From assembly GCF_000426225.1 (NCBI RefSeq), contig NZ_AUEY01000025.1, forward strand, positions 1 to 47,585: a stretch of 47,585 nt of DNA. Direction: 5' to 3'. The translations under genes and the position numbers were made by a program. Source of the DNA: Desulforegula conservatrix Mb1Pa. GTDB taxonomy: Bacteria > Desulfobacterota > Desulfobacteria > Desulfobacterales > Desulforegulaceae. Of this stretch, positions 16,207-25,594 are shown one piece after another (the stretch's first letter is position 1; every line of letters begins with the position of its first letter). Below the pieces are notes generated by a model. It saw nothing but the letters and a program-made list of their open reading frames with translations. It did no database searches and was not told where the DNA came from.

Positions 16207-17424
16207 TTATATGTTCGCGATCAAAACTTTAAGTTTTAATCCGCCGTGAAATACATCATGTAATCTCATTTCTTTGAAAGGCAGTCTTACTGAGAAAAAA
16301 TCTCCGGGAGCGATAATTGCGAGCTTCCATCCTTTAAAATCAAGTTTCAGTTTCCGGCATACATTGATAAAAAACTGTTTCCCCTGATAAATATTTCCTA
16401 AACGCTTACCATAGGGCGGATTCAGGACTATGAGTCCTTTCTCTCCGGAAAAATTTTTCCCGCTTATCTCGAAAAAATCCATCTGCACAGGCAAAACGAT
16501 ATCATAGAGATCTGATTTTTCAATATTTCTTTTAAAAAGATCAAGGCTCCTGGAATCCAGATCCGAAGCATAAATTATTTTTTTATCAGCAGGTATAATT
16601 CCTTCTCCGGCCCTTGAGCGCATATGCTCCCATCGCCTTTCCATGAAAGATGGCCAGTCAGTGAATGCAAAATCCCTGAAATAACCGGCTGGTATTCTTT
16701 TAGACATCATTGCCGCTTCTATGGAAAAAGTACCTGTCCCGCACATGGGATCCACAAGAGTCATCCCCTCAATATACCCGGCCATTGACAATACGCCTGC
16801 TGCAAGCGTTTCCCTGATCGGAGCCATGCCTGAGCCTTCCTTTAAACCTCTTTTATAAAGAGGCTCACCAGAAGTATTCAGGGAGATGACAAAATTATCG
16901 TTATTACCTCTTACAAAAATATGCTGCTTTTTTTTTGTTTCGTCCACAGGGCCAAGAATATCAGCAAGCCAGGAAGTTATTCTATCAGCCAGAGCATCTG
17001 AATGATATATTCTGCATTTTGAGCATTTCACAGACACTTCGGGCCTGCAACCAGACGCAAGATAAAGCTCCCACGGAATATTAAAAAATTCTTTTTCAAA
17101 TTTTGAAAATGACTGGGCATCGAATTCATCTACACGCATCAAAATCCTTGTGGCTGTTCTGAGGTGAAGATTTGCGGCATAAATATCAGCAAGGCTCGCA
17201 TCAAATTCTATCCCGCCGTTCTCAACTGACTTTATATCTATTGACTTCGCTTCTGGCGACCTCGTTTCTGGTGACCTAATGTCTATTTCAGCAGACAAGG
17301 CTTTCAGCTCGTCAACGCACAGTTCTTCGAGTCCAGGAGCGACTACGGCATAAAAGCTGTGAGGTTTCCCGACTATTCTTCTTTTTACCCTTTTTTCAAA
17401 GGCTGTTCTTGATATGTCAGACAT
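16207..17424 (-). CDS. rlmL: THUMP-domain 23S rRNA N2-guanine methyltransferase
   Basis: A 405-residue SAM-dependent methyltransferase. The N-terminal part (about 20-180) contains ferredoxin-like and THUMP RNA-binding regions. The catalytic domain has DPMCGTGTF (225-233), DLDSRS (288-293) and the N6/N2-methylase motif NPPYGKR (335-341). It matches the RlmL half of E. coli RlmKL or Bacillus YpsC, which methylates G2445 of 23S rRNA; the RlmK half is absent. A low-complexity insert at residues 48-68 reads as SPE/SID micro-repeats. It starts two bases after the upstream transporter stop. Confidence 0.88.
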   Translation of the reverse strand: MSDISRTAFEKRVKRRIVGKPHSFYAVVAPGLEELCVDELKALSAEIDIRSPETRSPEAKSIDIKSVENGGIEFDASLADIYAANLHLRTATRILMRVDEFDAQSFSKFEKEFFNIPWELYLASGCRPEVSVKCSKCRIYHSDALADRITSWLADILGPVDETKKKQHIFVRGNNDNFVISLNTSGEPLYKRGLKEGSGMAPIRETLAAGVLSMAGYIEGMTLVDPMCGTGTFSIEAAMMSKRIPAGYFRDFAFTDWPSFMERRWEHMRSRAGEGIIPADKKIIYASDLDSRSLDLFKRNIEKSDLYDIVLPVQMDFFEISGKNFSGEKGLIVLNPPYGKRLGNIYQGKQFFINVCRKLKLDFKGWKLAIIAPGDFFSVRLPFKEMRLHDVFHGGLKLKVLIANI

Positions 17425-17426
17425 GC

Positions 17427-19196
17427 TTAATGTTTATCAGTCGCGCCAAGAAAGGTTTTTGCAATATTTGATGTATAAACGATAATCTGGGTCATCAGAT
17501 TCATAAGCTCCATATGGACTTCGTGGGTTTCCCTTGATTCAATTCTATTATTCATTATCCTGTCAAGGTGCTTTATTCTGTACTGGGACTCAAGGGAAAG
17601 ATATTTTCTTTCCTTGGCCATGATAATGCCTGCCTTTTCGTAATCTCTTTCAGAAAATGCCTCTTTCAGGAGTCTTATCTGTTTGCACATTTTCTGATGG
17701 TATATCAGAAGCTCTTCCCTGCCTTCTGGTGAAAAATCTTTCTCAAGCGCTTTTTTCTTTGGAATAAGTGGTATCACATTCCTTGATATCAGATTGGCCA
17801 CGCTTTCCATATCTTTTACTATTGAAATCATTGCATAGACATTCTTGCTTTCACTCTCTGAAAGAGTTTGCTTAGCCATTTTTATGAGATAATCACTTAT
17901 GACATCTTCAAGATAGTCAACTTCCTTTCGCCTCATTTCTATACCATCGACAAGGGAAAGATGGGGGTATTCCTTATCTTTTTTCTCTTCATTCACAGCA
18001 AACGGAACGGCCGAAGCCTTTATCATCTTTTCAAGGGTGGCCGCCATTCTTGAAATTTCGACCCTTGCAAGGTCTATTGCAGTTGAAGGGGCTACAATTT
18101 TGCTTTCATCAAGGAAAGAAACATACATTTTGGCATCTCCCGGCTCCTCAATGGCAGGGAAGATCCTTATCATGAGCCTCGCAAGCAGCTCTGTGAAAGG
18201 AATAAAAAGAACTCCGATTCCAATATTGAAGAATGTATGAACATTCGCAATCTGACGGGACAAATCTGATCCGAATAAAGACGCAATCCATCTGATAAAT
18301 TCTGAAAACTGAGGCACAAAAGGCAAAAATATCAGGGCTCCTACAAGTTTAAAGAAAAAATAGGTCGCAGCCACCCTCTTCCCTTCCCTGCTTCCTCCGA
18401 TCCCAGCAAAAAATGCTGTTATGCATTTTCCAAGATTTGAACCTATAATAAGAGGAATACTGGCTTCAAGACCCACAAGTCCCTGGGAAGCCATTATCAT
18501 AAGAATTCCAGTAAAAGCGTTACTGCTTTGAATAACAGCCGAAACAAATGCCCCTGCAACAAATCCTACAAATGGGTCATCCAAACCATTCAGAAAACCA
18601 ACTATAGGCTCGTATGTCTTTAATGGAGACATGGTCTCAGCCATTATTCTCATGCCATAAAAAAGCAGACCAAAACCAAGTGCTGCCTCTCCATAATTCT
18701 TATATCTGTCATTCTTGGCAAAAAGCCGTGCAGCATAGCCGACGGCAATAAGTGCAAGGGCATAGTCTCCGAGATTGAAGGCTATGAGCTGGGCATTCAT
18801 GGTCGCGCCAATACCTGCGCCAAGTATGATGCTTAATGTCTGGGCAAACCGCATCAGACCGCTCTCTACAAAGCTGACAAGCATTACAATTGCCGCGTTA
18901 CTGGACTGAATAACCATTGTGACAAAAATACCGGCAAAAAGTCCTCGCACAGGATTTCTTGTAAGATCTGCAAGAAGCTCGCGCATTCTTCCGCCAGCAG
19001 ATTTTTTCATCCCGTTTTCCATCAATTCTATGCCGAGAAGAAAAAAAACAAGTCCGCCCACAAGCCCCATGGCTATCAAAAACCATGAAATACCATGACC
19101 GATCTTATCGTCCGCAAAAACTGGAGCTGCCATGACCAAAAGAAATAAAGTCAGGAAAAACAGCCATTTATTATTAAGTATATTATATATTTTCAT
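17427..19196 (-). CDS. Na/Pi cotransporter family protein with PhoU-like tail
   Basis: A 589-residue inner-membrane protein. After a short hydrophobic N-terminus come two inverted halves of about four helices, each with the family signature (QSSNA at about 97-101 and 223-227). NptA/PiT-II relatives usually have QSSS or QSST at this spot. The C-terminal 220 residues are helical and PhoU-like. Members import phosphate with sodium, but many bacterial ones have unproven substrates. It is first in an operon with rlmL and the HTH/Zn-ribbon gene. Confidence 0.85.
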   Translation of the reverse strand: MKIYNILNNKWLFFLTLFLLVMAAPVFADDKIGHGISWFLIAMGLVGGLVFFLLGIELMENGMKKSAGGRMRELLADLTRNPVRGLFAGIFVTMVIQSSNAAIVMLVSFVESGLMRFAQTLSIILGAGIGATMNAQLIAFNLGDYALALIAVGYAARLFAKNDRYKNYGEAALGFGLLFYGMRIMAETMSPLKTYEPIVGFLNGLDDPFVGFVAGAFVSAVIQSSNAFTGILMIMASQGLVGLEASIPLIIGSNLGKCITAFFAGIGGSREGKRVAATYFFFKLVGALIFLPFVPQFSEFIRWIASLFGSDLSRQIANVHTFFNIGIGVLFIPFTELLARLMIRIFPAIEEPGDAKMYVSFLDESKIVAPSTAIDLARVEISRMAATLEKMIKASAVPFAVNEEKKDKEYPHLSLVDGIEMRRKEVDYLEDVISDYLIKMAKQTLSESESKNVYAMISIVKDMESVANLISRNVIPLIPKKKALEKDFSPEGREELLIYHQKMCKQIRLLKEAFSERDYEKAGIIMAKERKYLSLESQYRIKHLDRIMNNRIESRETHEVHMELMNLMTQIIVYTSNIAKTFLGATDKH

Positions 19197-19230
19197 TAAC
19201 TCTCTCGTTTAGTCTTTACAAATAGCCAGA

Positions 19231-19259
19231 TTGACACCCGAAGCATTATACAGTATTAA
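19231..19259 (+). promoter_or_regulatory. ssb: candidate promoter of ssb
   Basis: TTGACA (19231-19236), 17 bases, TATTAA (19254-19259) on the plus strand, about 160 bases upstream of ssb. On the minus strand a perfect TATAAT (19250-19245) lies within the same segment and could serve the divergent transporter operon, so the two promoters may overlap. Confidence 0.5.
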
Positions 19260-19416
19260 AAAAAAGTTTCATACAAGCTTGCATTCAAAAACTGAAAATT
19301 ATCCGCCTAAAACCGCTTCTGACTTCTCGTTCTAATGATTTCAGGGATTAACGGGCAATACGGCCACAGGAATGCGAGATTCTCTATTAAAACAAATCCC
19401 GATTCAGGAGGAATAT

Positions 19417-19965
19417 ATGGCTGGTGTCAATAAAGTTATCATCATGGGGAATCTTGGTCGTGACCCTGAGCTTTCGTATACCCAAGGCGGCATGGCTGTA
19501 TGCAAGTTCTCCATTGCCACTTCAAAAAGAAAAAAAGATGGCACAGATGTGACTTCCTGGCACAGATGTACTGCCTTCGGAAGGACAGCTGAAATAATCA
19601 CCCAGTATGTCGGCAAAGGCAGTCAGCTTTATGTCGAAGGGGAACTTTCGTACGGACAATATGAAAAAGACGGGATAGTGCGCTATACCACAGACATCTA
19701 CGTAAACGAATTCGCATTTGTGGGAGCAGCCAAGGGTGGCCAGCAAAGCTATGACAGCCAGATGGGCCAGCCTCCTCAGCAGAGCTATCAACCGCCCCAA
19801 CAAAATTTTCAAGCGCCTCAGCAGCAGTATCAGCAGAGACCAAACCAGCAACAGGCATTCAATCAGCCACCACAGCAGCAGCAGAATTACCAGCAGGCTC
19901 CGCCTTCATATCCTGAGGATGATTTCACTTTCACCCCTCCCAAGGATGACGACATTCCTTTTTAA
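19417..19965 (+). CDS. ssb: single-stranded DNA-binding protein
   Basis: A 182-residue SSB. Residues 1-110 form the OB fold (NKVIIMGNLGRDPEL, TSWHRCTAFG). A long Gln/Pro-rich linker follows (about 115-165). The acidic tip DDDIPF recruits repair and replication partners. It coats single-stranded DNA during replication and repair. I use the ATG preceded by AGGAGG, giving the usual MAGVNKV start; the open frame extends 15 codons further upstream without support. Confidence 0.97.
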   Translation: MAGVNKVIIMGNLGRDPELSYTQGGMAVCKFSIATSKRKKDGTDVTSWHRCTAFGRTAEIITQYVGKGSQLYVEGELSYGQYEKDGIVRYTTDIYVNEFAFVGAAKGGQQSYDSQMGQPPQQSYQPPQQNFQAPQQQYQQRPNQQQAFNQPPQQQQNYQQAPPSYPEDDFTFTPPKDDDIPF

Positions 19966-20308
19966 AAGGCTATGCTCCCCTTAGATGTTGAAAAGCGAAA
20001 TAATAATCCTTTTTGGATTTATGGATCCTGGGGAACTTTTTGTAAAAAGTTCCTTAAGTCCCCTCAAAAACTTTATTTTTTTATTATTATCAGACGCAAG
20101 TGCCCTAAAACTGTGCATACACTGTCTAATTACCTGAAAGTTTTTGCGGAGCTTTTTTCAAAAAGCGACCCGCCGGAGGCAGCTTTTTATTAAAAGTATT
20201 AGTTAGGTATTGGAATGATAATAATATTCCTCACTTAACGGGAACAGAGCCTTTTAAAAAAGTCATGAAGAGCATGGGGTATTTCATACCCTGTGCTTCT
20301 ATAAACTT
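19966..20308. other. intergenic, mostly a long dispersed repeat
   Basis: Downstream of ssb the space is filled by a 217-base repeat (20036-20252). The sequence up to the end of the next minus-strand gene includes an imperfect hairpin (about 20271-20297) that could terminate it. Confidence 0.6.
20036..20252. repeat. long composite repeat, copy B
   Basis: It begins with the hairpin GGGGAACTTTTTGTAAAAAGTTCC. Next come CCCCTCAAAAACTTTAT, ATTATTATCAGACGCAAG and a CTGAAAGTTTTTGCGGAGC block facing a GCGACCCGCCGGAGGC motif. It ends near GGGAACAGAGCC. All of these blocks recur in the same order at 33954-34342, which also carries an insertion. Confidence 0.8.
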
Positions 20309-20740
20309 CTATATCCCATACCCAGTATTGAAACAGGAAAGCCCCTTTACCGGGATAGGCCTGAAAGACTTTGTTTCAGGATCTGCGACCCAGGCATTAA
20401 GCACATCAGTGGAAATTTCTTTTTTGCCGGAATGTCTAACAATGGCAATAATGTCGTTTCTGATGACGCCGTCAAGTTGGCATTCTCCGTGATTCAATTC
20501 ATATCCTTTGGACAGTCTTGGTACTGGCATCGAGGCAATTATTTTCCCGGAATAATCCACAATTCGGAATATTTTTTCCTCCCCGCATTCAACTTCCTGA
20601 ACTACCGGACTATTTTCCTTTTCAGGATAGATAAGCCAACCTGATAATTCGTTGCAGTCTTTATCCTCAGCACAAACAAACGAAACAAAACCATTTATAA
20701 AAAAGCCGCACAGAACAGTAAGTACAAACAATTTCCTCAA
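20309..20740 (-). CDS. small secreted protein of unknown function
   Basis: A 143-residue product with a signal peptide (RKLFVLTVLCGFFINGF, cleaved near VCAED), so it is probably periplasmic. The mature part has four cysteines and no family I recognise. I choose the TTG start at 20740 because it overlaps the rarA stop as TTGA and is preceded by AGGGAG. The longer ATG form (20782) lacks a ribosome-binding site. It is the third gene of the der-rarA unit. Confidence 0.6.
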   Translation of the reverse strand: MRKLFVLTVLCGFFINGFVSFVCAEDKDCNELSGWLIYPEKENSPVVQEVECGEEKIFRIVDYSGKIIASMPVPRLSKGYELNHGECQLDGVIRNDIIAIVRHSGKKEISTDVLNAWVADPETKSFRPIPVKGLSCFNTGYGI

Positions 20741-22098
20741 GAAGATTCTCCCTTTTTTGACTTTGCCTTGATAGCGAGCCATCCTTCGAGCCTCTGCTTC
20801 ACGAGCTTTTCGTATCCTCTTTCCGTGGGTATGTAGTATCTTTTGCCTTCAAGGCCTTTCGGCATGTATTCCTGGGAAGCATATCCATCTTTAAAATCAT
20901 GGGCATATTTATAATCCTTGCCATAGCCAAGCCCTTTCATCATGGATGTGGGAGCGTTTCTTATATGCATGGGGACAGGAAGATATCCGGTTTCCTCAGC
21001 CTCTGCCGCGACTTTTTTGAAAGCCATGTACAGACTGTTGCTTTTTGGTGCAGTGGCAAGATATACGGCTGCATGGGCAAGAGCCAGATCTCCTTCCGGA
21101 TGACCGAGAAACTTGAAGGTCTCAACTGCGTTCAAGGCTACCTGAAGAGCTGAAGAGTCCGCCATCCCTATATCTTCGGATGCAAATCTGACCATGCGCC
21201 TTGCTATGTAAAATGGATCCTCACCAGATCCAAGCATCCTTGCAAGCCAGTAAAGCGCTGCGTCCGGATCACTCCCCCTGAGGCTTTTATGAAATGCTGA
21301 AATAATATTATAATGCTGCTCACCGGATTTGTCGTAGAAAGAGCTTTTTCTGCTTAGAGCCGTTTTTACAATCTCTTCTGTCGCTATTTTATCCTCATTT
21401 TCAAGGGATGAAACATAGGATGCGGTGGCTTCGAGGCTTCCCAGCGCAAATCTTGCGTCACCACCTGAAATGGACGCGATATATGCAATGGCTGAATCCG
21501 TAAATGAAGTTCCTGATGATGCGAGACCATTTGAGGAATCTTCCAAGGCTCTTTTAAGGATTTTTATTATGGATCCATCCGAAAGGGATTCCATGACAAC
21601 AATCCTGCACCTTGAAAGAAGGGCCGGAATTATTTCAAAGGACGGATTTTCAGTTGTTGCGCCAATGAGGGTTAGTAGACCACTTTCGACGTGGGGAAGA
21701 AAGGCATCCTGCTGGGATTTATTGAATCTGTGGATCTCGTCCACAAAAAGAATTGTTCTTTTTCCTGATGTGCGCCTGGCTTCATTTGCCTCATCAATTA
21801 TCTGGCGGACATCTTTTACGCCCGAAAGAACCGCTGAAATCTGGATAAATCTGGATTTTGTTTTTTTAGCGACTATCCTGGCGAGAGTGGTTTTTCCGCA
21901 TCCTGGAGGCCCCCATAGAATCATGGAAAAAAGCTGATCATTTTCTATGGAGAGCCTTATTATTGAACCGTCCGCAACAACCTGCTCCTGACCTGAGAAC
22001 TCATCCAGGGATGCTGGCCGCATTCTTTCTGCGAGGGGAGCGTAGGTTTCTCCCCTGTTCTTTTTAACGTCAAAAAGATCACTTGAATCAGGCTTCAA
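20737..22098 (-). CDS. rarA: replication-associated recombination protein A
   Basis: A 453-residue AAA+ ATPase of the RarA/MgsA/WRNIP1 family, acting at stalled replication forks with SSB. It has Walker A GPPGCGKTT (63-71), Walker B ILFVDE (116-121) and a sensor region GATTEN. C-terminal tetramerisation sequences follow, with the RHIRNAPT-like MHIRNAPTSMMK. It starts at TTG, preceded by AGAGGT at seven bases, three bases after der. It runs in an operon with der. Confidence 0.95.
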   Translation of the reverse strand: MKPDSSDLFDVKKNRGETYAPLAERMRPASLDEFSGQEQVVADGSIIRLSIENDQLFSMILWGPPGCGKTTLARIVAKKTKSRFIQISAVLSGVKDVRQIIDEANEARRTSGKRTILFVDEIHRFNKSQQDAFLPHVESGLLTLIGATTENPSFEIIPALLSRCRIVVMESLSDGSIIKILKRALEDSSNGLASSGTSFTDSAIAYIASISGGDARFALGSLEATASYVSSLENEDKIATEEIVKTALSRKSSFYDKSGEQHYNIISAFHKSLRGSDPDAALYWLARMLGSGEDPFYIARRMVRFASEDIGMADSSALQVALNAVETFKFLGHPEGDLALAHAAVYLATAPKSNSLYMAFKKVAAEAEETGYLPVPMHIRNAPTSMMKGLGYGKDYKYAHDFKDGYASQEYMPKGLEGKRYYIPTERGYEKLVKQRLEGWLAIKAKSKKGESS

Positions 22099-22101
22099 GG
22101 A

Positions 22102-23568
22102 CTACACCTCTGCGTTTCTTCCAATTTTTCTCTTTGCCTGATCCTTGCGCTCTGACTTTTTCTTTTCTTTGTTGCGGCAGTATTTTTTGGTTCTGTCGTC
22201 TTTATTTTTGCTGTGGTACTTTTCATTTTTGACTGAAGCAAAATCTATTCGCCCGGTTTTTTCCCTGAAAATAAGCTTTATGGGAGTCTGATCCAGCCCG
22301 AGAGTTTCCTTGAGCTGATTGGACAGATATCTTTCATAGGAAAAATGAATTCCGCCGGGAAAATTGACAAATATGACAAATGACGGCGGCTTTGAGGCAA
22401 CCTGGGTCGCATAAAAAATTTTGACCCTTTTACCTTTATAAAAAGGAGGTTCCCTTCTTTCTGTTGCTTGTTCAATGATTTTGTTCACTGCTGATGTTGA
22501 ACTTCTGCTTGTGAACTGCTTGTGAACTTCATTGATGATTTCAAAAATCTTTGGAACTCTCTGACCAGTTACGGCAGAAACCATCGCAACCGGAGCGAAT
22601 CCAAGAAACTTTGCCTTATATCTGAGATCCTCGGTAAATTCTTTTGCAGAATGAGTATCCTTTTCCACAAGATCCCATTTATTGAATACAAATATACAGC
22701 CACAGCCTCTTTCATGGGCATAGCCAGCTATGGTTATATCCTGCTCGGTAACACCTTCGGACGCATCAATAAGAATCAGGGCAACATCGCATCTTTCAAG
22801 GCTTTTCAATGTTTTCAGAACGGAAAATTTTTCGAGCTTTTCAGAAACTCTGGCGCGTCTTCTTATGCCCGCAGTATCAATGAGAAGATATTCCCGGCCA
22901 GCGACGTTACATATTGTATCTATACTGTCTCTGGTTGTTCCGGCAACCTCACTCACGACAAGGCGCTTTTCATTGAGTATTTTATTGATTATTGAAGACT
23001 TGCCTACATTAGGTCGTCCGACAACAGCTACCTTTATTGGCTTATTGGCGTCATCAACATCTTCTTCAGGCTCTTCCGGGAAATCCGCAATCAGATCATC
23101 CAGAAGGTCATTCATTCCGAAACCATGCTCTCCTGAAACAGGATAAAACTGGTCAAGGCCAAGCTCATAAAAATCAGACAGCTTGCCTTCTTCCGAAGGG
23201 CTGTCAATTTTGTTCACAACATAAAAAACCGGCGGGGCGGCATTTCTTAAAAGGCCTATAACATCAGCATCAAATGGAGAAATTCCGGTCTTTCCATCAA
23301 GAACCATAATAATTGCATCTGCATTCTCTATGGCCTGATTTACCTGAAAACGTATTTCAGCCGCAAATGCATCTTCGTCATCCACAAGATATCCGCCTGT
23401 ATCGACAAGGGTAAACCCAACGCCATTCCAGAAGGCTTCACTGTAATGCCTGTCCCTTGTTACTCCGGGAATATCATCGACAAGCGCTGTTCTTGATTTG
23501 GTTATTCTGTTGAAAATTGTGGACTTGCCAACATTGGGACGTCCGATTATCGCTACAACCGGTTTCAT
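22102..23568 (-). CDS. der: ribosome-assembly GTPase Der (EngA)
   Basis: A 488-residue double GTPase required for maturation of the large ribosomal subunit. Both G domains carry the full set of motifs: GRPNVGKS at 8-15 and about 187-194, DTGG/DTAG, and NKID/NKWD. A KH-like domain follows (about 355-440). The C-terminal tail is very basic (Lys/Arg/Glu-rich from about 445), as in several relatives, and probably contacts rRNA. AGAGGT precedes the ATG. It is the first gene of the operon. Confidence 0.96.
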   Translation of the reverse strand: MKPVVAIIGRPNVGKSTIFNRITKSRTALVDDIPGVTRDRHYSEAFWNGVGFTLVDTGGYLVDDEDAFAAEIRFQVNQAIENADAIIMVLDGKTGISPFDADVIGLLRNAAPPVFYVVNKIDSPSEEGKLSDFYELGLDQFYPVSGEHGFGMNDLLDDLIADFPEEPEEDVDDANKPIKVAVVGRPNVGKSSIINKILNEKRLVVSEVAGTTRDSIDTICNVAGREYLLIDTAGIRRRARVSEKLEKFSVLKTLKSLERCDVALILIDASEGVTEQDITIAGYAHERGCGCIFVFNKWDLVEKDTHSAKEFTEDLRYKAKFLGFAPVAMVSAVTGQRVPKIFEIINEVHKQFTSRSSTSAVNKIIEQATERREPPFYKGKRVKIFYATQVASKPPSFVIFVNFPGGIHFSYERYLSNQLKETLGLDQTPIKLIFREKTGRIDFASVKNEKYHSKNKDDRTKKYCRNKEKKKSERKDQAKRKIGRNAEV

Positions 23569-23634
23569 TTGATACCTCTCGAATGCTTTTATTCATGCAG
23601 CTGTAATTAATTCGTTGTTCTTCCGGCTGCTTTT

Positions 23635-23775
23635 AGAGCGCCTCTAAAATTGCCTTTTTGCGCGTTAACTGCGTCAGCGTCGTACTCGAAGCCTCATTTA
23701 TACCGCATAAACTCCGGTTCTCCGTGCGCCGCTTCCTTGTTAACACTTCAAAAATTCTAATTGCTATAGGCACCC
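23635..23775. repeat. structured repeat of the GACGACGC type, copy 1
   Basis: Read on the minus strand it contains AACAAGGAAGCGGCGCAC, a palindromic centre, GAGGCTTCGAGTACGACGC and TGACGCAGTTAACGCGC. The copy at 39085-39210 has the same order of blocks with different sequence between them, so structure may be conserved more than sequence. Confidence 0.6.
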
Positions 23776-23880
23776 TTTAGTATAAAAGATGGGCAGGAGA
23801 TTTGAAAATCAACACAACGCATTAGCATTATTCAGAAAAAAACATAAAAAGCAAGACTTGCCGTGCTATAAAAATAAAAA

Positions 23881-23902
23881 AGCATCTGGCTTTGCCAGAT
23901 GC
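23881..23902 (-). terminator. tRNA operon terminator
   Basis: Hairpin GCATCTGGC / GCCAGATGC with a three-base loop, followed on the minus strand by a uridine-rich run. Confidence 0.85.
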
Positions 23903-23915
23903 CTTGATATCTTTT

Positions 23916-23993
23916 TGGCGTCCCCAAGGGGATTCGAACCCCTGTCGCCGGCGTGAAAGGCCGGTGTCCTGGACCGGGCTAGACGATGGGGAC
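23916..23993 (-). tRNA. tRNA-Glu (anticodon TTC)
   Basis: The minus strand folds as a tRNA, with acceptor GTCCCCA/TGGGGAC and the T-loop GGTTCGAATCC. The anticodon stem CCGGC/GCCGG encloses TTC. CCA is encoded. It is co-transcribed with tRNA-Lys. Confidence 0.95.
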
Positions 23994-24011
23994 GCAAAGT
24001 AAACGTTTTTT

Positions 24012-24087
24012 TGGTGGGTCGTGCTGGACTCGAACCAGCGACTCTCTGCTTAAAAGGCAGATACTCTACCGACTGAGTTAACGACCC
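24012..24087 (-). tRNA. tRNA-Lys (anticodon TTT)
   Basis: Acceptor GGGTCGT/ACGACCC, anticodon stem CTGCC.../...GCAG with loop CTTTTAA, T-loop GGTTCGAGTCC and encoded CCA. It precedes tRNA-Glu in the transcript, 18 bases apart. Confidence 0.95.
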
Positions 24088-24099
24088 GAGTACACGCTT

Positions 24100-24128
24100 A
24101 GAGTACTTAAACTTCTTTATCGGGTCAA
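24100..24128 (-). promoter_or_regulatory. tRNA operon promoter
   Basis: On the minus strand: TTGACC (24128-24123), 17 bases, TACTCT (24105-24100), ending just upstream of the tRNA-Lys 5' end. Confidence 0.75.
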
Positions 24129-24279
24129 GTTTTTTGTTCGAAGTCACCAACAACCCGTCGAAGATGTGAGGGTATTTACATGGGTTGCTTATTCATGTCA
24201 ATATTTTATTTTCATAAAATTATATTTTTTAAAAAAATATCCAAAAAAAGCATGGCGGCCCAGCAAAAGATCTTTAGAA

Positions 24280-25257
24280 TCAGATACTTATATCGCAATA
24301 CGAATGAATGCAATCACCAGACGCAACACTTATGATATCTCCGCCCCCTGTCCTTACAAGCAATAATCCAAATTCATCAACACCAATGGCCTCACCGGAT
24401 AAGACGCCTCCAGGCCTTTCAATAGTCACCTTTCTGCCTATTGTCGCTGAATACGCCCTTGTTTCAGAAATCCAGTCTCTTGAGGATAATTCAGAGTATG
24501 CTTCATGCAGCCTTAGAAGAAAGTTATCAAAAAACTTTTTTCTTGCGACTTCTTTTCCAAGAATGCTCCTGACAGAAGAAACCGGCTGATCAACTTCAGG
24601 CAGAGCATTGTTAACATTTATTCCAAGGCCAATTATCACATATTTGACAGTTGCGCCTTCGATCACAGAATCTGATATAATTCCGGCAAGCTTACCGCCT
24701 CCAGCCAGAATATCGTTGGGCCATTTGCAGAAAGCATCGACTCCATACACACCCCTTAATAATGAAGCCAGAACCGCACATACCATGAAGTTGACCCTGA
24801 AGCTTAACCCAGGTGCAATATCCGGCCTCAGAATTATCGAGCAGTAGATCCCGCCCGGAGATGAAACCCATTGCCTGCCGTTTCTGCCACGACCGCCCCC
24901 TTGCGATTCTGCAACAACGACTGTAAAATCCAAAGCGCCTACTGATGCCAGTCCGGCCGCCACGTCCATCGTACTTGAGCATTCAGGATAATAATAATAT
25001 CTGCCATTAAGCCTGGGGATACTGCCAGATGAAATGTCATGCTCTCCTTTTCTTTGAAGAATCAGGTCTTCACTGATCTCGGACAACCCGAGAAACTGTA
25101 GTCTGTCAATCACATCCCAGGGTCTATCCGTCATTCTGCCGAGAAGTTCATAAAAATACGTCAGGGGAAATCCTTCTTTTTTTGAAGCAAGAATTTCATA
25201 TGCATAATTGACACAGAATCTGAAAGGGTCTTCAAAATGTCTTTTCATGACTCGCAT
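24280..25257 (-). CDS. birA: biotin--[acetyl-CoA-carboxylase] ligase
   Basis: A 325-residue protein that loads biotin onto carboxyl carrier domains. The ligase core has GRGRNGR (122-128), the biotinyl-AMP loop, and KWPNDILAGGGKLAGI. A C-terminal SH3-like domain (about 275-325) follows. The N-terminal 75 residues are in the position of the BirA repressor domain. They only weakly resemble a winged helix, so regulatory function is uncertain. The start has two in-frame ATG codons three codons apart; neither has a strong ribosome-binding site. Confidence 0.93.
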   Translation of the reverse strand: MRVMKRHFEDPFRFCVNYAYEILASKKEGFPLTYFYELLGRMTDRPWDVIDRLQFLGLSEISEDLILQRKGEHDISSGSIPRLNGRYYYYPECSSTMDVAAGLASVGALDFTVVVAESQGGGRGRNGRQWVSSPGGIYCSIILRPDIAPGLSFRVNFMVCAVLASLLRGVYGVDAFCKWPNDILAGGGKLAGIISDSVIEGATVKYVIIGLGINVNNALPEVDQPVSSVRSILGKEVARKKFFDNFLLRLHEAYSELSSRDWISETRAYSATIGRKVTIERPGGVLSGEAIGVDEFGLLLVRTGGGDIISVASGDCIHSYCDISI

Positions 25258-25594
25258 GACTCATACTTAAAATCAAAATATGGATTAATATTCCTATCAA
25301 CACTTGTAAAAAGACTTTTTTTCGAATAAATATAATACATAATATTTTCCTTTTTAGGCATTTTACAAGGAATTATGCTTGGCCAGCATCGTATATACCA
25401 TATAGTTACCTATATAGCGGCTGATTCATAATTTCAGGATACCAGTAATCATTCCCGGCTGACAGGCTTTATTACATTGGCGCCAAACAAATAAAAATCC
25501 GGCCAAGATACAGGCCATCGCTCAGACCGGACAAATATCCCTAATAAGACAGATCCCAAAGAATGCCTTACTTTTTTTTACGGAGGAATACTGA
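25258..25594. other. birA-fliW divergent intergenic region
   Basis: This gap must hold promoters for birA (minus) and fliW-csrA (plus). I see no convincing sigma-28 or sigma-54 match. A TTGGCGCCAA palindrome at about 25478-25487 and the ATATAGTTACCTATATAG repeat at about 25402-25419 are possible protein-binding sites. Confidence 0.35.

Larger units (their letters stand above)
23569..23915. other. intergenic with a structured repeat and the tRNA terminator
   Basis: Between der and the tRNA genes lies one copy of a structured repeat (about 23635-23775) and the terminator hairpin of the tRNA operon (23881-23902). I see no gene. Confidence 0.6.

Noticed and set aside
23866-24153. 95-codon open frame on the minus strand
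   Set aside because: It reads through the two tRNA genes and their terminator, so it is not a protein gene.
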